Origin: Roseisalinus antarcticus
GTDB taxonomy: Bacteria > Pseudomonadota > Alphaproteobacteria > Rhodobacterales > Rhodobacteraceae
Direction: 5' to 3'
Assembly (NCBI RefSeq): GCF_900172355.1
Contig: NZ_FWFZ01000001.1
Coordinates: 480,483 to 544,482 of the forward strand
DNA: 64,000 bases
Shown: piece after piece, positions 15,788 through 24,249 of the stretch
Layout: each line of letters begins with the position of its first letter
Position numbering within the stretch: the stretch's first letter is position 1
Translations under genes and position numbers: made by a program
Notes under the pieces: model-generated
Told to the model about the DNA's origin: nothing
The model's database searches: none
What the model saw: the letters and a program-made list of their open reading frames with translations, nothing else

Positions 15788-17140
15788 TCACGCGGCAGGC
15801 TGGCCCTCGGACAGCTGATCGAACCCTGCCGAAAACTTGATCGCCTCCGTGAGCAGTCTGGGCGGAGACCACAGCGCACTTTCCTCGGCCCAGCCCTCCA
15901 TCAGCCGTTTCATCCGCAACAGGCCGAGGCTCTGCGCCGCCCTCAGCGGCCCGCCCCGGTGGCGGGGAAAACCCAGCCCATAAACGGCAAGCACATCGAC
16001 ATCGCCCGGGCGCGACACGGCGCCCGTCTCGACAAGCCGCGCCCCGGCGGCCATCAGGGCGGCCACGATTCGCGGCACGACCTCCGCTCCCTCACGGCCC
16101 GCGCCAGGCTCGGTGCCGCCGAACGCGCCTTTGGCAAACCCGTAATCGACCATCGCCGCGTCGATCGTCGCGGCAGAAACCCCCTGCCCCGACAGCGCGG
16201 TCACCGTCTGGCCCAGGACGTGCTGAAGTCGTCCGACGATCTGTGCGCCCTCCGGTTCGGCGACGGTCCGTCGCCCCTCCGTGCTGCTCAGCAGGCGGGT
16301 CGAGATGCGGCGTTCGGACAGGAAGACATGGGTCAGCGCCACCGATTGCGGATCGGCTCGGCAATCCGCACGCGCCGCGGCCTCGAACATCAGGCCGCTC
16401 GGGAACGGCAGCAGCAAGGCCGCCTCCACGCAATCGATCATCCGCGCCGGCGCGATCAGAGCCGAGGCCGCCTGCGCCGCGCGATGATGTGCGACCGCCT
16501 CGGTGAAGGCCACACCGTCGGACAGCCCCGACCGTCGCGCCCGGGTGGGACGCGGCGCGGTGCCCCGCGCGGCGATGGACTTGGCATAGGTATGGGTGCC
16601 GGTCGGCAGGTGTCCGACCACGATTCCGTCCACCAGACCGAGCTTGCGGGCCGCATCCGCCGCGATCGGCCGCCCTGACAACAGCAGCCTCAGCGCCGCA
16701 TCCGCCCCCACGATCCGCGGCAGGCGCTGGCTTCCCCCGGCGCCGCAGACCAGCCCCAGCGCGACCTCCGGAAAGCCCAGCCGGCTATCCGGATCCGCAA
16801 GCCGCCAATGGGCCGCGAGCGCCAGCTCCGCTCCGCCGCCGAGGGTCAGGCCATGCAGCGCCGCGACGACAGGACGGGGACAGGATTCGATCCGCTCGCA
16901 GACCTCGGCCAATGTCGGCGCACCTTCGCCCTCCCCCGCTTCGCGCACGTCGGGACCGACGGAAAAGTAGTCGCCCTCGGCGCTGAGCATCACGGATGTC
17001 ACCCGCGTGTCCGTCACCAAGCGTCCGAAGATGTCCCACAGTTCGGACCGGACCTCGGGGGTCAGGGCATTGTTCGGCGGCTTGGCGAGCGTCACGATCG
17101 CGACCCCCTCGCGTATCCGATATTTGACCGGTTTACTCAT
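15788..17140 (-). CDS. FadB-like enoyl-CoA hydratase without the NAD-binding domain
   Basis: A 450-residue protein. Residues about 1-190 form a crotonase domain with oxyanion-hole sequences (SVGPDV, GLTLGGGAELALAA) and both candidate catalytic glutamates (in GGGAELAL and FPEVALGL). The middle (about 250-310) resembles the linker of FadB/FadJ. The sequence then goes directly to the C-terminal 3-hydroxyacyl-CoA dehydrogenase domain (IDAAMVDYGFAKGAFG, LAVYGLGFPRHRGGP). The Rossmann NAD-binding domain of about 180 residues that should lie between is missing. It may therefore hydrate enoyl-CoA but not oxidise. ATG at 17140 (MSKPVKYRI) is preferred to an upstream ATG at 17167. Confidence 0.8.
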   Translation of the reverse strand: MSKPVKYRIREGVAIVTLAKPPNNALTPEVRSELWDIFGRLVTDTRVTSVMLSAEGDYFSVGPDVREAGEGEGAPTLAEVCERIESCPRPVVAALHGLTLGGGAELALAAHWRLADPDSRLGFPEVALGLVCGAGGSQRLPRIVGADAALRLLLSGRPIAADAARKLGLVDGIVVGHLPTGTHTYAKSIAARGTAPRPTRARRSGLSDGVAFTEAVAHHRAAQAASALIAPARMIDCVEAALLLPFPSGLMFEAAARADCRADPQSVALTHVFLSERRISTRLLSSTEGRRTVAEPEGAQIVGRLQHVLGQTVTALSGQGVSAATIDAAMVDYGFAKGAFGGTEPGAGREGAEVVPRIVAALMAAGARLVETGAVSRPGDVDVLAVYGLGFPRHRGGPLRAAQSLGLLRMKRLMEGWAEESALWSPPRLLTEAIKFSAGFDQLSEGQPAA

Positions 17141-17274
17141 CACTGCCCCGTCGGTCGCCCCCGGCATAGCGTCGTCCCGGACTGGATCGACTTATCCACA
17201 TACTGCCCGCATACCGGACGAAGACAAGCCTCTGCGCTCGGAATTGGTCCGGGGGCGCGGCAGTGCCACAGGTC

Positions 17275-17601
17275 TCAGGTGTTTGGGGGCGCTTCGCAGA
17301 ACACCTCATAGAGGCGCTCCAGCACCGGCGTCACGCGTGGATCTGCCAGCTGATACCGGATGACCCGCCCATGGCGGCTGGCACTCACCAGACCTTCGCC
17401 CCGCAGCCGCGCGAGTTGGCCCGAGACATAGGATTGGCTGGCACCGAGGATCTCCTCCAGCTCGCCGACGCTCCGTTCGCCGGGGACAAGTGCGCACAGC
17501 AAACGCAGACGCGCCGGGTTCGACAACGCCTTGAGCAGTCCCGCCGCCTGTTCCGATGCCGCGGCCATTGCATCGTTCGAAATCACCAGGGTTTCTGCCA
17601 A
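17275..17601 (-). CDS. bigR: BigR/SqrR-type persulfide-sensing ArsR repressor
   Basis: A 108-residue ArsR-family repressor. It has two cysteines, C36 in RLRLLCAL and C102 in YEVFCEAP, 66 residues apart. That is the same spacing as Cys41/Cys107 of SqrR and Cys42/Cys108 of BigR, which form a tetrasulfide or disulfide link when persulfides rise and so release DNA. The HTH is GASQSYVSGQLARLRGEG. I read a TTG start at 17601 after an AAAGGG ribosome site. It is divergent from the persulfide dioxygenase gene it should control, with an inverted repeat in the shared promoter. Confidence 0.88.
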   Translation of the reverse strand: MAETLVISNDAMAAASEQAAGLLKALSNPARLRLLCALVPGERSVGELEEILGASQSYVSGQLARLRGEGLVSASRHGRVIRYQLADPRVTPVLERLYEVFCEAPPNT

Positions 17602-17628
17602 CGAAGTGCCCTTTCATGTCATCCTGTC

Positions 17629-17660
17629 GCAAACATATATCTCACTATTGAAATGTTTGC
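17629..17660. promoter_or_regulatory. Inverted repeat in bigR / dioxygenase promoter
   Basis: GCAAACAT (17629-17636) and ATGTTTGC (17653-17660) form a perfect 8-base inverted repeat around an AT-rich 16-base centre, between the two divergent genes. BigR-type repressors bind AT-rich palindromes, so this is the likely operator; binding is inferred. Confidence 0.6.
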
Positions 17661-17705
17661 CAGTCCCGTCTACATGGGTGCTAACAGAAAATCTGGAGAT
17701 AAACG

Positions 17706-18569
17706 ATGCAGCCCGCAGTCAAAGCCTTCTTCGACGACGCGACCAACACGATTTCCTACGTCGTGCGAGACCCGCAGGGGTCATCCTGCGCCATTGTCGA
17801 TTCGGTCCTCGACTTCGACTACGCCTCCGGCCGGACGGACACGCGCTCGGCCGACGAGGTCATCGCCTATGTCGAGGCCGAGGGCCTCAAGGTCGAGTGG
17901 ATCCTCGAGACGCATGTCCACGCCGACCACCTCTCGGCCGCGCCCTACCTGCAGGAACGGCTCGGCGGCAAGATCGGCATCGGCGAGAACATCACCATCG
18001 TCCAGGACACCTTCGGCAAGGTCTTCAACGAGGGCACCGAGTTCCAGCGCGATGGCTCGCAGTTCGATGCCCTGTTCACCGAGGGCGACACCTTCATGGT
18101 CGGCCAGATGCGCGGCGAGGTCATGCACACGCCCGGCCACACGCCCGCCTGCCTGACCTACGTGATCGGCGACGCGGCCTTCGTGGGCGATACGCTGTTC
18201 ATGCCCGATTTCGGCACCGCGCGCTGCGACTTCCCCGGAGGCTCGTCCGAGAACCTCTACAATTCGGTGCAGCGCATCCTGGCCCTGCCCGAGGAGACGC
18301 GGATCTTCGTGGGACACGACTACCTCCCCACGGGCCGCGACGAATACAAATGGGAGACGACGGTCGCCGAGCAGAAGGCATCCAACATCCACGTGGGCGC
18401 GGGCGCGTCCAAGGATGACTTCGTCTCCATGCGCGACGCGCGGGATGCGAAACTGGCGATGCCCAAGCTGATCCTGCCCTCGCTGCAGGTCAACATGCGC
18501 GCCGGCCAGATGCCGCAGCCCGACGACAATGGCGACGTCTTCCTCAAGGTGCCGGTCAACAAGCTTTGA
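17706..18569 (+). CDS. Persulfide dioxygenase-type metallo-beta-lactamase (Blh-like)
   Basis: A 287-residue metallo-beta-lactamase-fold protein of the ETHE1/Blh group. These mononuclear iron enzymes oxidise glutathione persulfide to sulfite. The metal motif is H70-x-H72-x-D74-H75 in THVHADHLSAA; further ligands are in HTPGHTPA and FVGDTLFMPDFG, and the late GHDY. The RBS GGAGAT precedes the ATG. It is the first gene of an operon with two YeeE/YedE proteins and a phosphatase-like protein, controlled by the divergent BigR-type repressor. This is the bigR operon arrangement known from rhizobia and Xylella. Confidence 0.9.
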   Translation: MQPAVKAFFDDATNTISYVVRDPQGSSCAIVDSVLDFDYASGRTDTRSADEVIAYVEAEGLKVEWILETHVHADHLSAAPYLQERLGGKIGIGENITIVQDTFGKVFNEGTEFQRDGSQFDALFTEGDTFMVGQMRGEVMHTPGHTPACLTYVIGDAAFVGDTLFMPDFGTARCDFPGGSSENLYNSVQRILALPEETRIFVGHDYLPTGRDEYKWETTVAEQKASNIHVGAGASKDDFVSMRDARDAKLAMPKLILPSLQVNMRAGQMPQPDDNGDVFLKVPVNKL

Positions 18570-18601
18570 CGGTTCGGACACGGACAACAGGATAACAAGA
18601 A

Positions 18602-19030
18602 ATGCAGATGGAATGGATCTGGGGCCTCCTCGGCGGGGGCCTCATCGGGAGCGCCGGTGCGCTTTACCTGCTGATCAACGGGCGCGTCATGGGCGCCTCC
18701 GGCATCGTGGGGGGGCTGGTCGACGGCTCTGCGACGGGCGTTCAGCGCCGTGAACGGCTGGCCTTCGCCGCCGGGCTTTTCCTTGTGCCCGCGGTGCTGG
18801 CGCTGCTCTTTGGCAACGGCGAGACCCATGCCTCCGCCAACCTCATGGTGATGGCGGCGGGCGGGCTTCTAGTCGGTGTCGGCACGCGAATCGCCAACGG
18901 CTGCACCAGCGGCCACGGGGTCTGCGGCATCTCGCGCCTGTCGCTGCGCGGCATCGTGGCCACGGTTTTCTACATCGGCGCGGGGGGCATCACGGTCGTG
19001 CTGTTCCGCCACCTTCTGGGAGTGATCTGA
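18602..19030 (+). CDS. YeeE/YedE-family membrane protein, first half
   Basis: A 142-residue membrane protein with four hydrophobic segments and the family signature [16 protein letters not shown] with its two cysteines (residues about 100 and 107). YeeE/YedE proteins are proposed importers of sulfur compounds; E. coli YeeE imports thiosulfate. Here the family is split into two short genes, and this is the first. Its TGA overlaps the ATG of the second gene (TGATG), so the two are translationally coupled. It probably moves a sulfur species linked to persulfide detoxification. Confidence 0.88.
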   Translation: MQMEWIWGLLGGGLIGSAGALYLLINGRVMGASGIVGGLVDGSATGVQRRERLAFAAGLFLVPAVLALLFGNGETHASANLMVMAAGGLLVGVGTRIANGCTSGHGVCGISRLSLRGIVATVFYIGAGGITVVLFRHLLGVI

Positions 19031-19461
19031 TGCGCGGACTCTTCGCTTTTCTCGCCGGCGGCACCTTCGGGGCCGGGCTGCTGTTGTCGGGCATGACCGA
19101 CACCCGCAAGGTGCAGGGCTGGCTCGACATCTTCGGGGATTGGGACCCGACCCTGGCTTTCGTCATGGGAGGCGCGATCCTGCCCATGGCCGTGGCCTGG
19201 CAATTCACGCGCCGCCGCAGGCCGGTGCTGGGCGGCCAGTTTCCGCCCGCGCCGGAGCCGCGCCTGGGCCGGTCGCTGGTCACCGGATCGGTCATGTTCG
19301 GCATGGGCTGGGGCCTGACCGGTCTCTGCCCCGGCCCGTCGATCGCCTCGGCCAGCTTTGGCGGGATTTCGGGGTTGGTGTTCCTGCTGGCGATGGGCAC
19401 GGGCATGATCCTTGCGCCGATGGCGAAGGCGCGACTGGACGCGCTGCCCGCAGCGGCCTAA
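19030..19461 (+). CDS. YeeE/YedE-family (DUF6691) membrane protein, second half
   Basis: A 143-residue membrane protein with four hydrophobic segments and one conserved cysteine in GLTGLCPGPSIAS, matching the second half of YeeE/YedE proteins (DUF6691). It starts in the stop codon of the preceding gene. The pair should assemble into one full-length-like transporter in the inner membrane. Downstream, 22 bases separate it from the phosphatase/sulfurtransferase-like gene. Confidence 0.87.
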   Translation: MRGLFAFLAGGTFGAGLLLSGMTDTRKVQGWLDIFGDWDPTLAFVMGGAILPMAVAWQFTRRRRPVLGGQFPPAPEPRLGRSLVTGSVMFGMGWGLTGLCPGPSIASASFGGISGLVFLLAMGTGMILAPMAKARLDALPAAA

Positions 19462-19483
19462 CCATGGGCGAAATGGAGGCAAG

Positions 19484-19915
19484 ATGACTTATTCAAACAT
19501 CACCGACACCTACGCCGTCAGCGGGCAGATCACGCCCGCTGACCTGGCCGGGATCAAGGCCGCCGGTTTCGGCACCGTGATCTGCAACCGGCCCGATGCG
19601 GAAAACCCTCCGGCGCTGCAGGCGGAGGCCATGCGGGCGGAGGCCGAGGCCGAGGGGCTTGCCTTCGTGGACAATCCCTTTTCGCACCAGAGCTTCAGCC
19701 TGGATCTGGTCGACCGCCAGACCGAGGCGCTGGCCGCCGCCGATGGTCCTGTCTTTGCCTATTGCGCCAGCGGCAACCGCTGCAGTGTGCTCTGGGCCAT
19801 GGGCCGGGTCAAATCCGGCGAAATGACGCCGGAGGCCGCGATCAACAGCGCCGCGGAGGCCGGCTACGATCTGAGCGGGCTGAAGATGCAGCTTTCCGCC
19901 CTGGCGCCGGGCTGA
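19484..19915 (+). CDS. TIGR01244-type phosphatase/sulfur-transferase-like protein
   Basis: A 143-residue protein with the dual-specificity-phosphatase-like fold (TIGR01244/DUF442). The active-site loop is YCASGNRCSVLW, that is C-x5-R with the leading His replaced by Tyr. In Blh proteins of other bacteria this domain is fused to the persulfide dioxygenase and is thought to act on persulfide sulfur. Here it is a separate gene at the end of the same operon. ATG at 19484 has a GGAGG ribosome site. A hairpin at 19923-19949 follows. Confidence 0.85.
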   Translation: MTYSNITDTYAVSGQITPADLAGIKAAGFGTVICNRPDAENPPALQAEAMRAEAEAEGLAFVDNPFSHQSFSLDLVDRQTEALAAADGPVFAYCASGNRCSVLWAMGRVKSGEMTPEAAINSAAEAGYDLSGLKMQLSALAPG

Positions 19916-19922
19916 CAGCACG

Positions 19923-19949
19923 ACCGGCGGACCGACCCGGGCCGCCGGT
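19923..19949. terminator. Bidirectional hairpin between convergent genes
   Basis: ACCGGCGG (19923-19930) and CCGCCGGT (19942-19949) form an 8-base stem with an 11-base loop in the 37-base gap between the phosphatase-like gene and the convergent SpoA gene. There is no clear T-run on either side. Confidence 0.45.
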
Positions 19950-19952
19950 GCC

Positions 19953-21209
19953 CTATTGCGGCTCCTCGTCGAAGGACATCGGCGCCGCGGCGAAATCGAT
20001 CGTGTCGGGATCGTAGGCATCAGGATCGTAGGCCCCGTCACCCCCCGCCCCCTGCGGATCGTAGCCCTCCTCCCCCGTCATCGCATGGCCATCATACCCT
20101 TGGTCCTCCGCCGGATACCCGGGCTCGTATGAATCCTGCCCGTCCTGCGACGCCTGATCGCCGTATTGCGCCCCCCCGTCATCCTCCACCGCGGCCCCGT
20201 CATAGGTGTCCATGTCATCGCCGATCCCGTATCCGGCCAACCCCTGGTCGTCGATGCCGCAGTTCGGATCCTCCTCATCCGCGCCGCCCCAGCCCGCGAC
20301 GTCGCCAGGCAGCATCGGCGTGCTGGCGTGGTCCCGCATTTCCTTCGGTGGCGGAGGCTCGATCCGGACCGCCCTCATGCCGCCCAGCTGCCCCAGACGC
20401 GCGGTGCCGGCAAAGCTGCCGTCCGGCCCCTCCAGCCGAACCGAGGACACGGTGACGCCGGCAAGCGGGACGATGTCGCCGGCTCGTAGCCCCTCGGCAT
20501 AGGCCAACGGCACCTTGAGCCGGTGGAGCACCGCGGTAAGTTTCGTCGGCGCCGCGTTGACCACCTTGTGCAATTGCCCGCTCCAGTCCTTCTCCTCTGC
20601 CGGCACCGCGGCCGTGGACCGGTCGGGAGGCAGGGCGATGATCAGCGTTCCCTCGCGGTCGGCCACGCCGAGATCGACGCTCAGCCGGAACATCCGGTAC
20701 CCTGCCTCGGGCAGCTTGAGGCTGGTGCCCCGTTTGCCGTCGATCCGGGCACCGGTCTTGATGCTGGCGGTCCATCCGGCCAGCGCGGTCGGCGCCGCGG
20801 CGATCACCAGCTCGATCATGAAGGCGTCGATCACCGGGGTGGCCAATGCCACATCGGCGACCGAGACCGGGCGATCGGGCGCGGGCATCGCCGAGAGCTG
20901 CCCCATGGTCTGTGCCTCGACCAGGGCGCTCCGCAGCTCGCGGTCGAGCGCCGCCAGCCCTTCCAGCCCCTTGGCGCCATGCAGGCCGAGAATCAGGTCG
21001 TCGTTGCTGACCATCGACACCAGGTCGTCGAGCACGCCCGCCTCTTCGCTGATCGACAGGACCGAGACCTTCAACCCCGCCGCCCCCTCGACCGCACGGG
21101 CAAGCGACAGGCGCAGCGCCCGCACGGGCGTGACCACCCCGCTTTCGGACGGGACGTCCCCCGCCCGCGCCATCCGGGCGAGCACCTTACTGATGTCTTG
21201 ATCGGCCAT
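19953..21209 (-). CDS. FliM/FliN-type (SpoA) protein with acidic tail
   Basis: A 418-residue protein. Residues about 213-285 form a SpoA domain like the C terminus of FliM/FliN (LHKVVNAAPTKLTAVLHRL then AEGLRAGDIVPLAGV), the part that builds the flagellar C-ring. Residues about 303-418 are a low-complexity tail rich in Asp, Gly, Tyr and Pro (repeats such as YDPDAYDPD). No other flagellar gene is in the window. It lies directly downstream of the receiver, small membrane protein and sensor kinase genes on the same strand (86-base gap), so it may be the read-out of that pathway or an accessory switch protein. The ATG at 21209 is chosen over a TTG at 21227. Confidence 0.7.
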   Translation of the reverse strand: MADQDISKVLARMARAGDVPSESGVVTPVRALRLSLARAVEGAAGLKVSVLSISEEAGVLDDLVSMVSNDDLILGLHGAKGLEGLAALDRELRSALVEAQTMGQLSAMPAPDRPVSVADVALATPVIDAFMIELVIAAAPTALAGWTASIKTGARIDGKRGTSLKLPEAGYRMFRLSVDLGVADREGTLIIALPPDRSTAAVPAEEKDWSGQLHKVVNAAPTKLTAVLHRLKVPLAYAEGLRAGDIVPLAGVTVSSVRLEGPDGSFAGTARLGQLGGMRAVRIEPPPPKEMRDHASTPMLPGDVAGWGGADEEDPNCGIDDQGLAGYGIGDDMDTYDGAAVEDDGGAQYGDQASQDGQDSYEPGYPAEDQGYDGHAMTGEEGYDPQGAGGDGAYDPDAYDPDTIDFAAAPMSFDEEPQ

Positions 21210-21295
21210 ACGAGATGAGCGTTCCAAACCGTCGCGATGCCATACCCTAGAACGGCCCTTTTAACAGGAGGTTAGCCAAACCGCCAAAAACCGGT

Positions 21296-23980
21296 TCACT
21301 GGGCCGCCAGCGCAGCCCGTCCCGGCAGGGTCACACGGAAGGCCGCGCCGCCCTGGCCGGGCTGATAGGCGATCGCCCCGCCCAGGCGCCCCATGATCTC
21401 GCGGCAGATCGCAAGGCCCAGGCCCGCGCCGCCCGCGGTGCCGTGATCGGCCAGCCGGGAGAATTTCTCGAAGATGACATCGCGGCTTTCGGCCGCGATC
21501 CCGTCGCCGTTGTCGATGAAATCCACCACGTCGCGGTCGCCGATGCGGCGCACCTCGATCCGCAGCTCGGGATTGGGCGCGGTGCAGTATTTCCGGGCAT
21601 TCGCGATCAGGTTGATGAAGACCTGCGCCAGCCGGTCGAGGTCGGTGTCCAGGATCGCCTGCTCGCGCCCGCGGTTCCGCCGCACGGTCAACGCCCCGGC
21701 CGCCCCCGCCGCCGCGACCGAGCGATCGAGCAGCTCCTCCAGGCTGCCCTGCTGGCGGTTCAGTGTGACGTTCCCGTTCTCGAGCACGCTGAGGTCCAGC
21801 AGGTCGTCGAGCAACCGGGTCAGGCGCACGGCCTCGGCATGGATGATCCCGGCATAGCGGGTCAGCTCTTCGCCCTTCAGGTCGCCGCCATCGCGCAGGA
21901 TCTCGGAGAACGCCCGGATCGAGGTCATCGGCGTGCGCAGCTCGTGACTGATCTGGCTGAGGAACGCGTCCTTCTGGATCGAAAGCTGGGTCAGCTTGTC
22001 GTTGGCATCCCGCAGGGCCCGGGCGGTCCGCTCCTGCTCGCGGCTCTTGGCCTCCAGCCGGTTGGAATATTCCATGATCTGAGCCGCCTCGTCGGCGACC
22101 GCGATCAGATCCTCGACCGAGACCGTCGCGCCCTCGATCATCTGTCCGATCATCGCATGGGCCGTGGCCGCCCCGACCGAGCCTGCCAGCTCGCGTTCGA
22201 GGAAATCGACGAATTCGGGCGAGACATCGGGCAGAAACCCCTGTTTGCCCTGCCGCCGCGCCTCGGTCTGAAAGATCGCCTGCGCCTCGATCGGGCCGAT
22301 GATGCGCTGCGCCATGATCAGCAGGTCCTCGGCCCCGGCGGCCTGGCGAGACCAGGTGCGCGGGCCGTCTGAATGCTCGAACACGTTGACGATCTGGGCG
22401 CCTTGCAGCCGCTCCAGCGGGGTCGGAAACCCGACGACGGAGCCGGTGAAGAAAGCGCAGGTGTTCAGCAGGATCGACCACATGACCGAGTGCACGACCG
22501 GGTCCAGCCCTTCGATCCCGAACAGCGCATAGGGCCGCAGCCAGCCGATGCCGAAGGGCCCCTCGGCCAGCAATCGCGCCGACAGCACGCCGCCCTCGCC
22601 GAAGGACGGCAGGAACAGGGTCCAGCCCCAGACCACGAAGCCGGTGATCAGCCCCGCCGCCGCCCCCCAGCGATTGGCGCCGCGCCAATAGATGCCGCCG
22701 ATCATCGCCGGCAGGATCTGCGCCACCCCCGCGAAGGAGATCAGCCCGATCGCCGCCAGCGCCCCGCCCCCGGACAGCCGGAAATAGGTATAGCCAAGCG
22801 CCAGGACCCCGACGATGGACAGCCGCCGGGACAACAGGACGACCCCCCGCACGTCGCCCGACACGATCGCCCCCTCGCTGCGCGATGACAGCCAGACCGG
22901 CAGGACGATGTGGTTGGACACCATGGTGGCCAGGGCGATGGTCGCCACGATCACCATGGAGGTGGCCGACGAGAGCCCGCCCAGGAAAGACAGCATCGCC
23001 AGCCCGTCCTTCCCTTGGCTCAGCGGCAGCGTCAGAACGAAGAGATCAGGGTTGGAGCCCTCGGGCAGCAGGCTCAGCCCCATGACCGCGATGGGCACGA
23101 CGAAGAGGCTCATCAGCATGAGGTAGAGCGGGAAGGCCCAGCTGGCCGTGCCAAGGTGCCGCTCGTCGGCATTCTCGACGACCAGGACCTGGAACATCCG
23201 GGGCAGGCAAAGCAGCGCGGCTCCTGAGAGGAAGATCAGGCCGGCCCAGCGACCGCCCGATTGCTCCCACCGGGCGATGGGCGAAGCGTCGATCTGCGCC
23301 AGCACCGGGCCGATCCCGCCGGCGAGGCCCCAGACCACGAAGATGCCGACCGCCAGCAGCGCCGCAAGCTTGACCACGGCCTCGACCGCGATCGCCATGA
23401 CGACGCCGTGGTGCCGCTCGTTGGCGTCGAGGTTCCGCGTGCCGAACAGGATGGTGAAGAGCGCGAGCCCCACGGCGACCCAAAGCCCGGCGGACCACAG
23501 ATCCGCCTCGCCCCACCCGCCGCCCGCGCCGGAGGCGAAGACCGAGAAGGACAGCGTCACCGATTGCAGCTGCAGCGCGATATAGGGCGTGGTGCCGACC
23601 ACCGCCATCAGGGTGACGATCACGCCCAGCCCGGTGGATTTGCCATAGCGCGACGACACCAGGTCGGCGATCGAGGTGATCCTCTGGGACCGGCCGATGC
23701 GCACCAGCTTGCGCAGCCCCCACCACCAGCCGACCATGACGATCGTCGGGCCGAGATAGATCGTCAGATACTCCAGCCCCGACCGGGCGGCGTAGCCCAC
23801 GGCGCCGTAGAACGTCCAGGCGGTGCAGTAGACCGACAGCGACAGGGTGTAGATCGCCGAGGACCGCAGCCAGGCCTCGTTGCCCCGCGCGGCCCGCCGT
23901 TCGGCGGCGAAGGCCACCGCGAACAGGAAGGCCACGTAGGTCAGCGCCACCGCGACCAGCGTGTTGAACGACACGATCAT
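21296..23980 (-). CDS. Sodium/solute symporter-type sensor histidine kinase (CbrA/CrbS-like)
   Basis: An 894-residue hybrid of transporter and kinase. Residues about 1-510 form a multi-spanning sodium:solute symporter domain (SVYCTAWTFYGAVGYAARSG; SITSIADLVSSRYGKS-like region). After a linker (about 540-650) come the HisKA domain with phospho-acceptor H679 in SQISHELRTPMTSI and the HATPase with N and G boxes (NLIANARKY, DNGDGIA, GGAGLGLAI). Kinases of this build sense uptake of small carboxylates or amino acids. The start overlaps the stop of the small membrane protein (ATGA). The likely partner is the single-domain receiver two genes upstream. Confidence 0.92.
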   Translation of the reverse strand: MIVSFNTLVAVALTYVAFLFAVAFAAERRAARGNEAWLRSSAIYTLSLSVYCTAWTFYGAVGYAARSGLEYLTIYLGPTIVMVGWWWGLRKLVRIGRSQRITSIADLVSSRYGKSTGLGVIVTLMAVVGTTPYIALQLQSVTLSFSVFASGAGGGWGEADLWSAGLWVAVGLALFTILFGTRNLDANERHHGVVMAIAVEAVVKLAALLAVGIFVVWGLAGGIGPVLAQIDASPIARWEQSGGRWAGLIFLSGAALLCLPRMFQVLVVENADERHLGTASWAFPLYLMLMSLFVVPIAVMGLSLLPEGSNPDLFVLTLPLSQGKDGLAMLSFLGGLSSATSMVIVATIALATMVSNHIVLPVWLSSRSEGAIVSGDVRGVVLLSRRLSIVGVLALGYTYFRLSGGGALAAIGLISFAGVAQILPAMIGGIYWRGANRWGAAAGLITGFVVWGWTLFLPSFGEGGVLSARLLAEGPFGIGWLRPYALFGIEGLDPVVHSVMWSILLNTCAFFTGSVVGFPTPLERLQGAQIVNVFEHSDGPRTWSRQAAGAEDLLIMAQRIIGPIEAQAIFQTEARRQGKQGFLPDVSPEFVDFLERELAGSVGAATAHAMIGQMIEGATVSVEDLIAVADEAAQIMEYSNRLEAKSREQERTARALRDANDKLTQLSIQKDAFLSQISHELRTPMTSIRAFSEILRDGGDLKGEELTRYAGIIHAEAVRLTRLLDDLLDLSVLENGNVTLNRQQGSLEELLDRSVAAAGAAGALTVRRNRGREQAILDTDLDRLAQVFINLIANARKYCTAPNPELRIEVRRIGDRDVVDFIDNGDGIAAESRDVIFEKFSRLADHGTAGGAGLGLAICREIMGRLGGAIAYQPGQGGAAFRVTLPGRAALAAQ

Positions 23981-24249
23981 GCCGTGTCCTCCGGCTCGCT
24001 CCCGGTTTCGTCACGGGTCGGCAGGATCGGGCGGACAAGGGCCGCCGCAGCCGCGATCAACAGCACCCAGAGCACGAAGAGATAGATCAGCACGCCCGAG
24101 GACCGCGCCTCGGGGTGGCCGGTCTGCAGCAGCGGCATCAACACGAGGACAAGCGCCAGGATCGGCAGCATCCGCGCCGCGTCCCGCAGGCGCCGCCGCC
24201 GGAACGAGGCCCGGGCGAGAAAGACGCTCCTGTTCGCGGGCGCCTTCAT
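23977..24249 (-). CDS. Small membrane protein between receiver and kinase
   Basis: A 90-residue protein with a basic N terminus, two hydrophobic segments (about 27-44 and 51-71) and an acidic C terminus. I do not recognise a family. It overlaps both neighbours by four bases (ATGA at each junction), which ties it to the receiver and kinase in one translationally coupled operon. By position it may be a membrane accessory of the symporter-type kinase, comparable to the small DUF485-type subunits of acetate/solute symporters, though the sequence match is weak. Confidence 0.65.
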   Translation of the reverse strand: MKAPANRSVFLARASFRRRRLRDAARMLPILALVLVLMPLLQTGHPEARSSGVLIYLFVLWVLLIAAAAALVRPILPTRDETGSEPEDTA

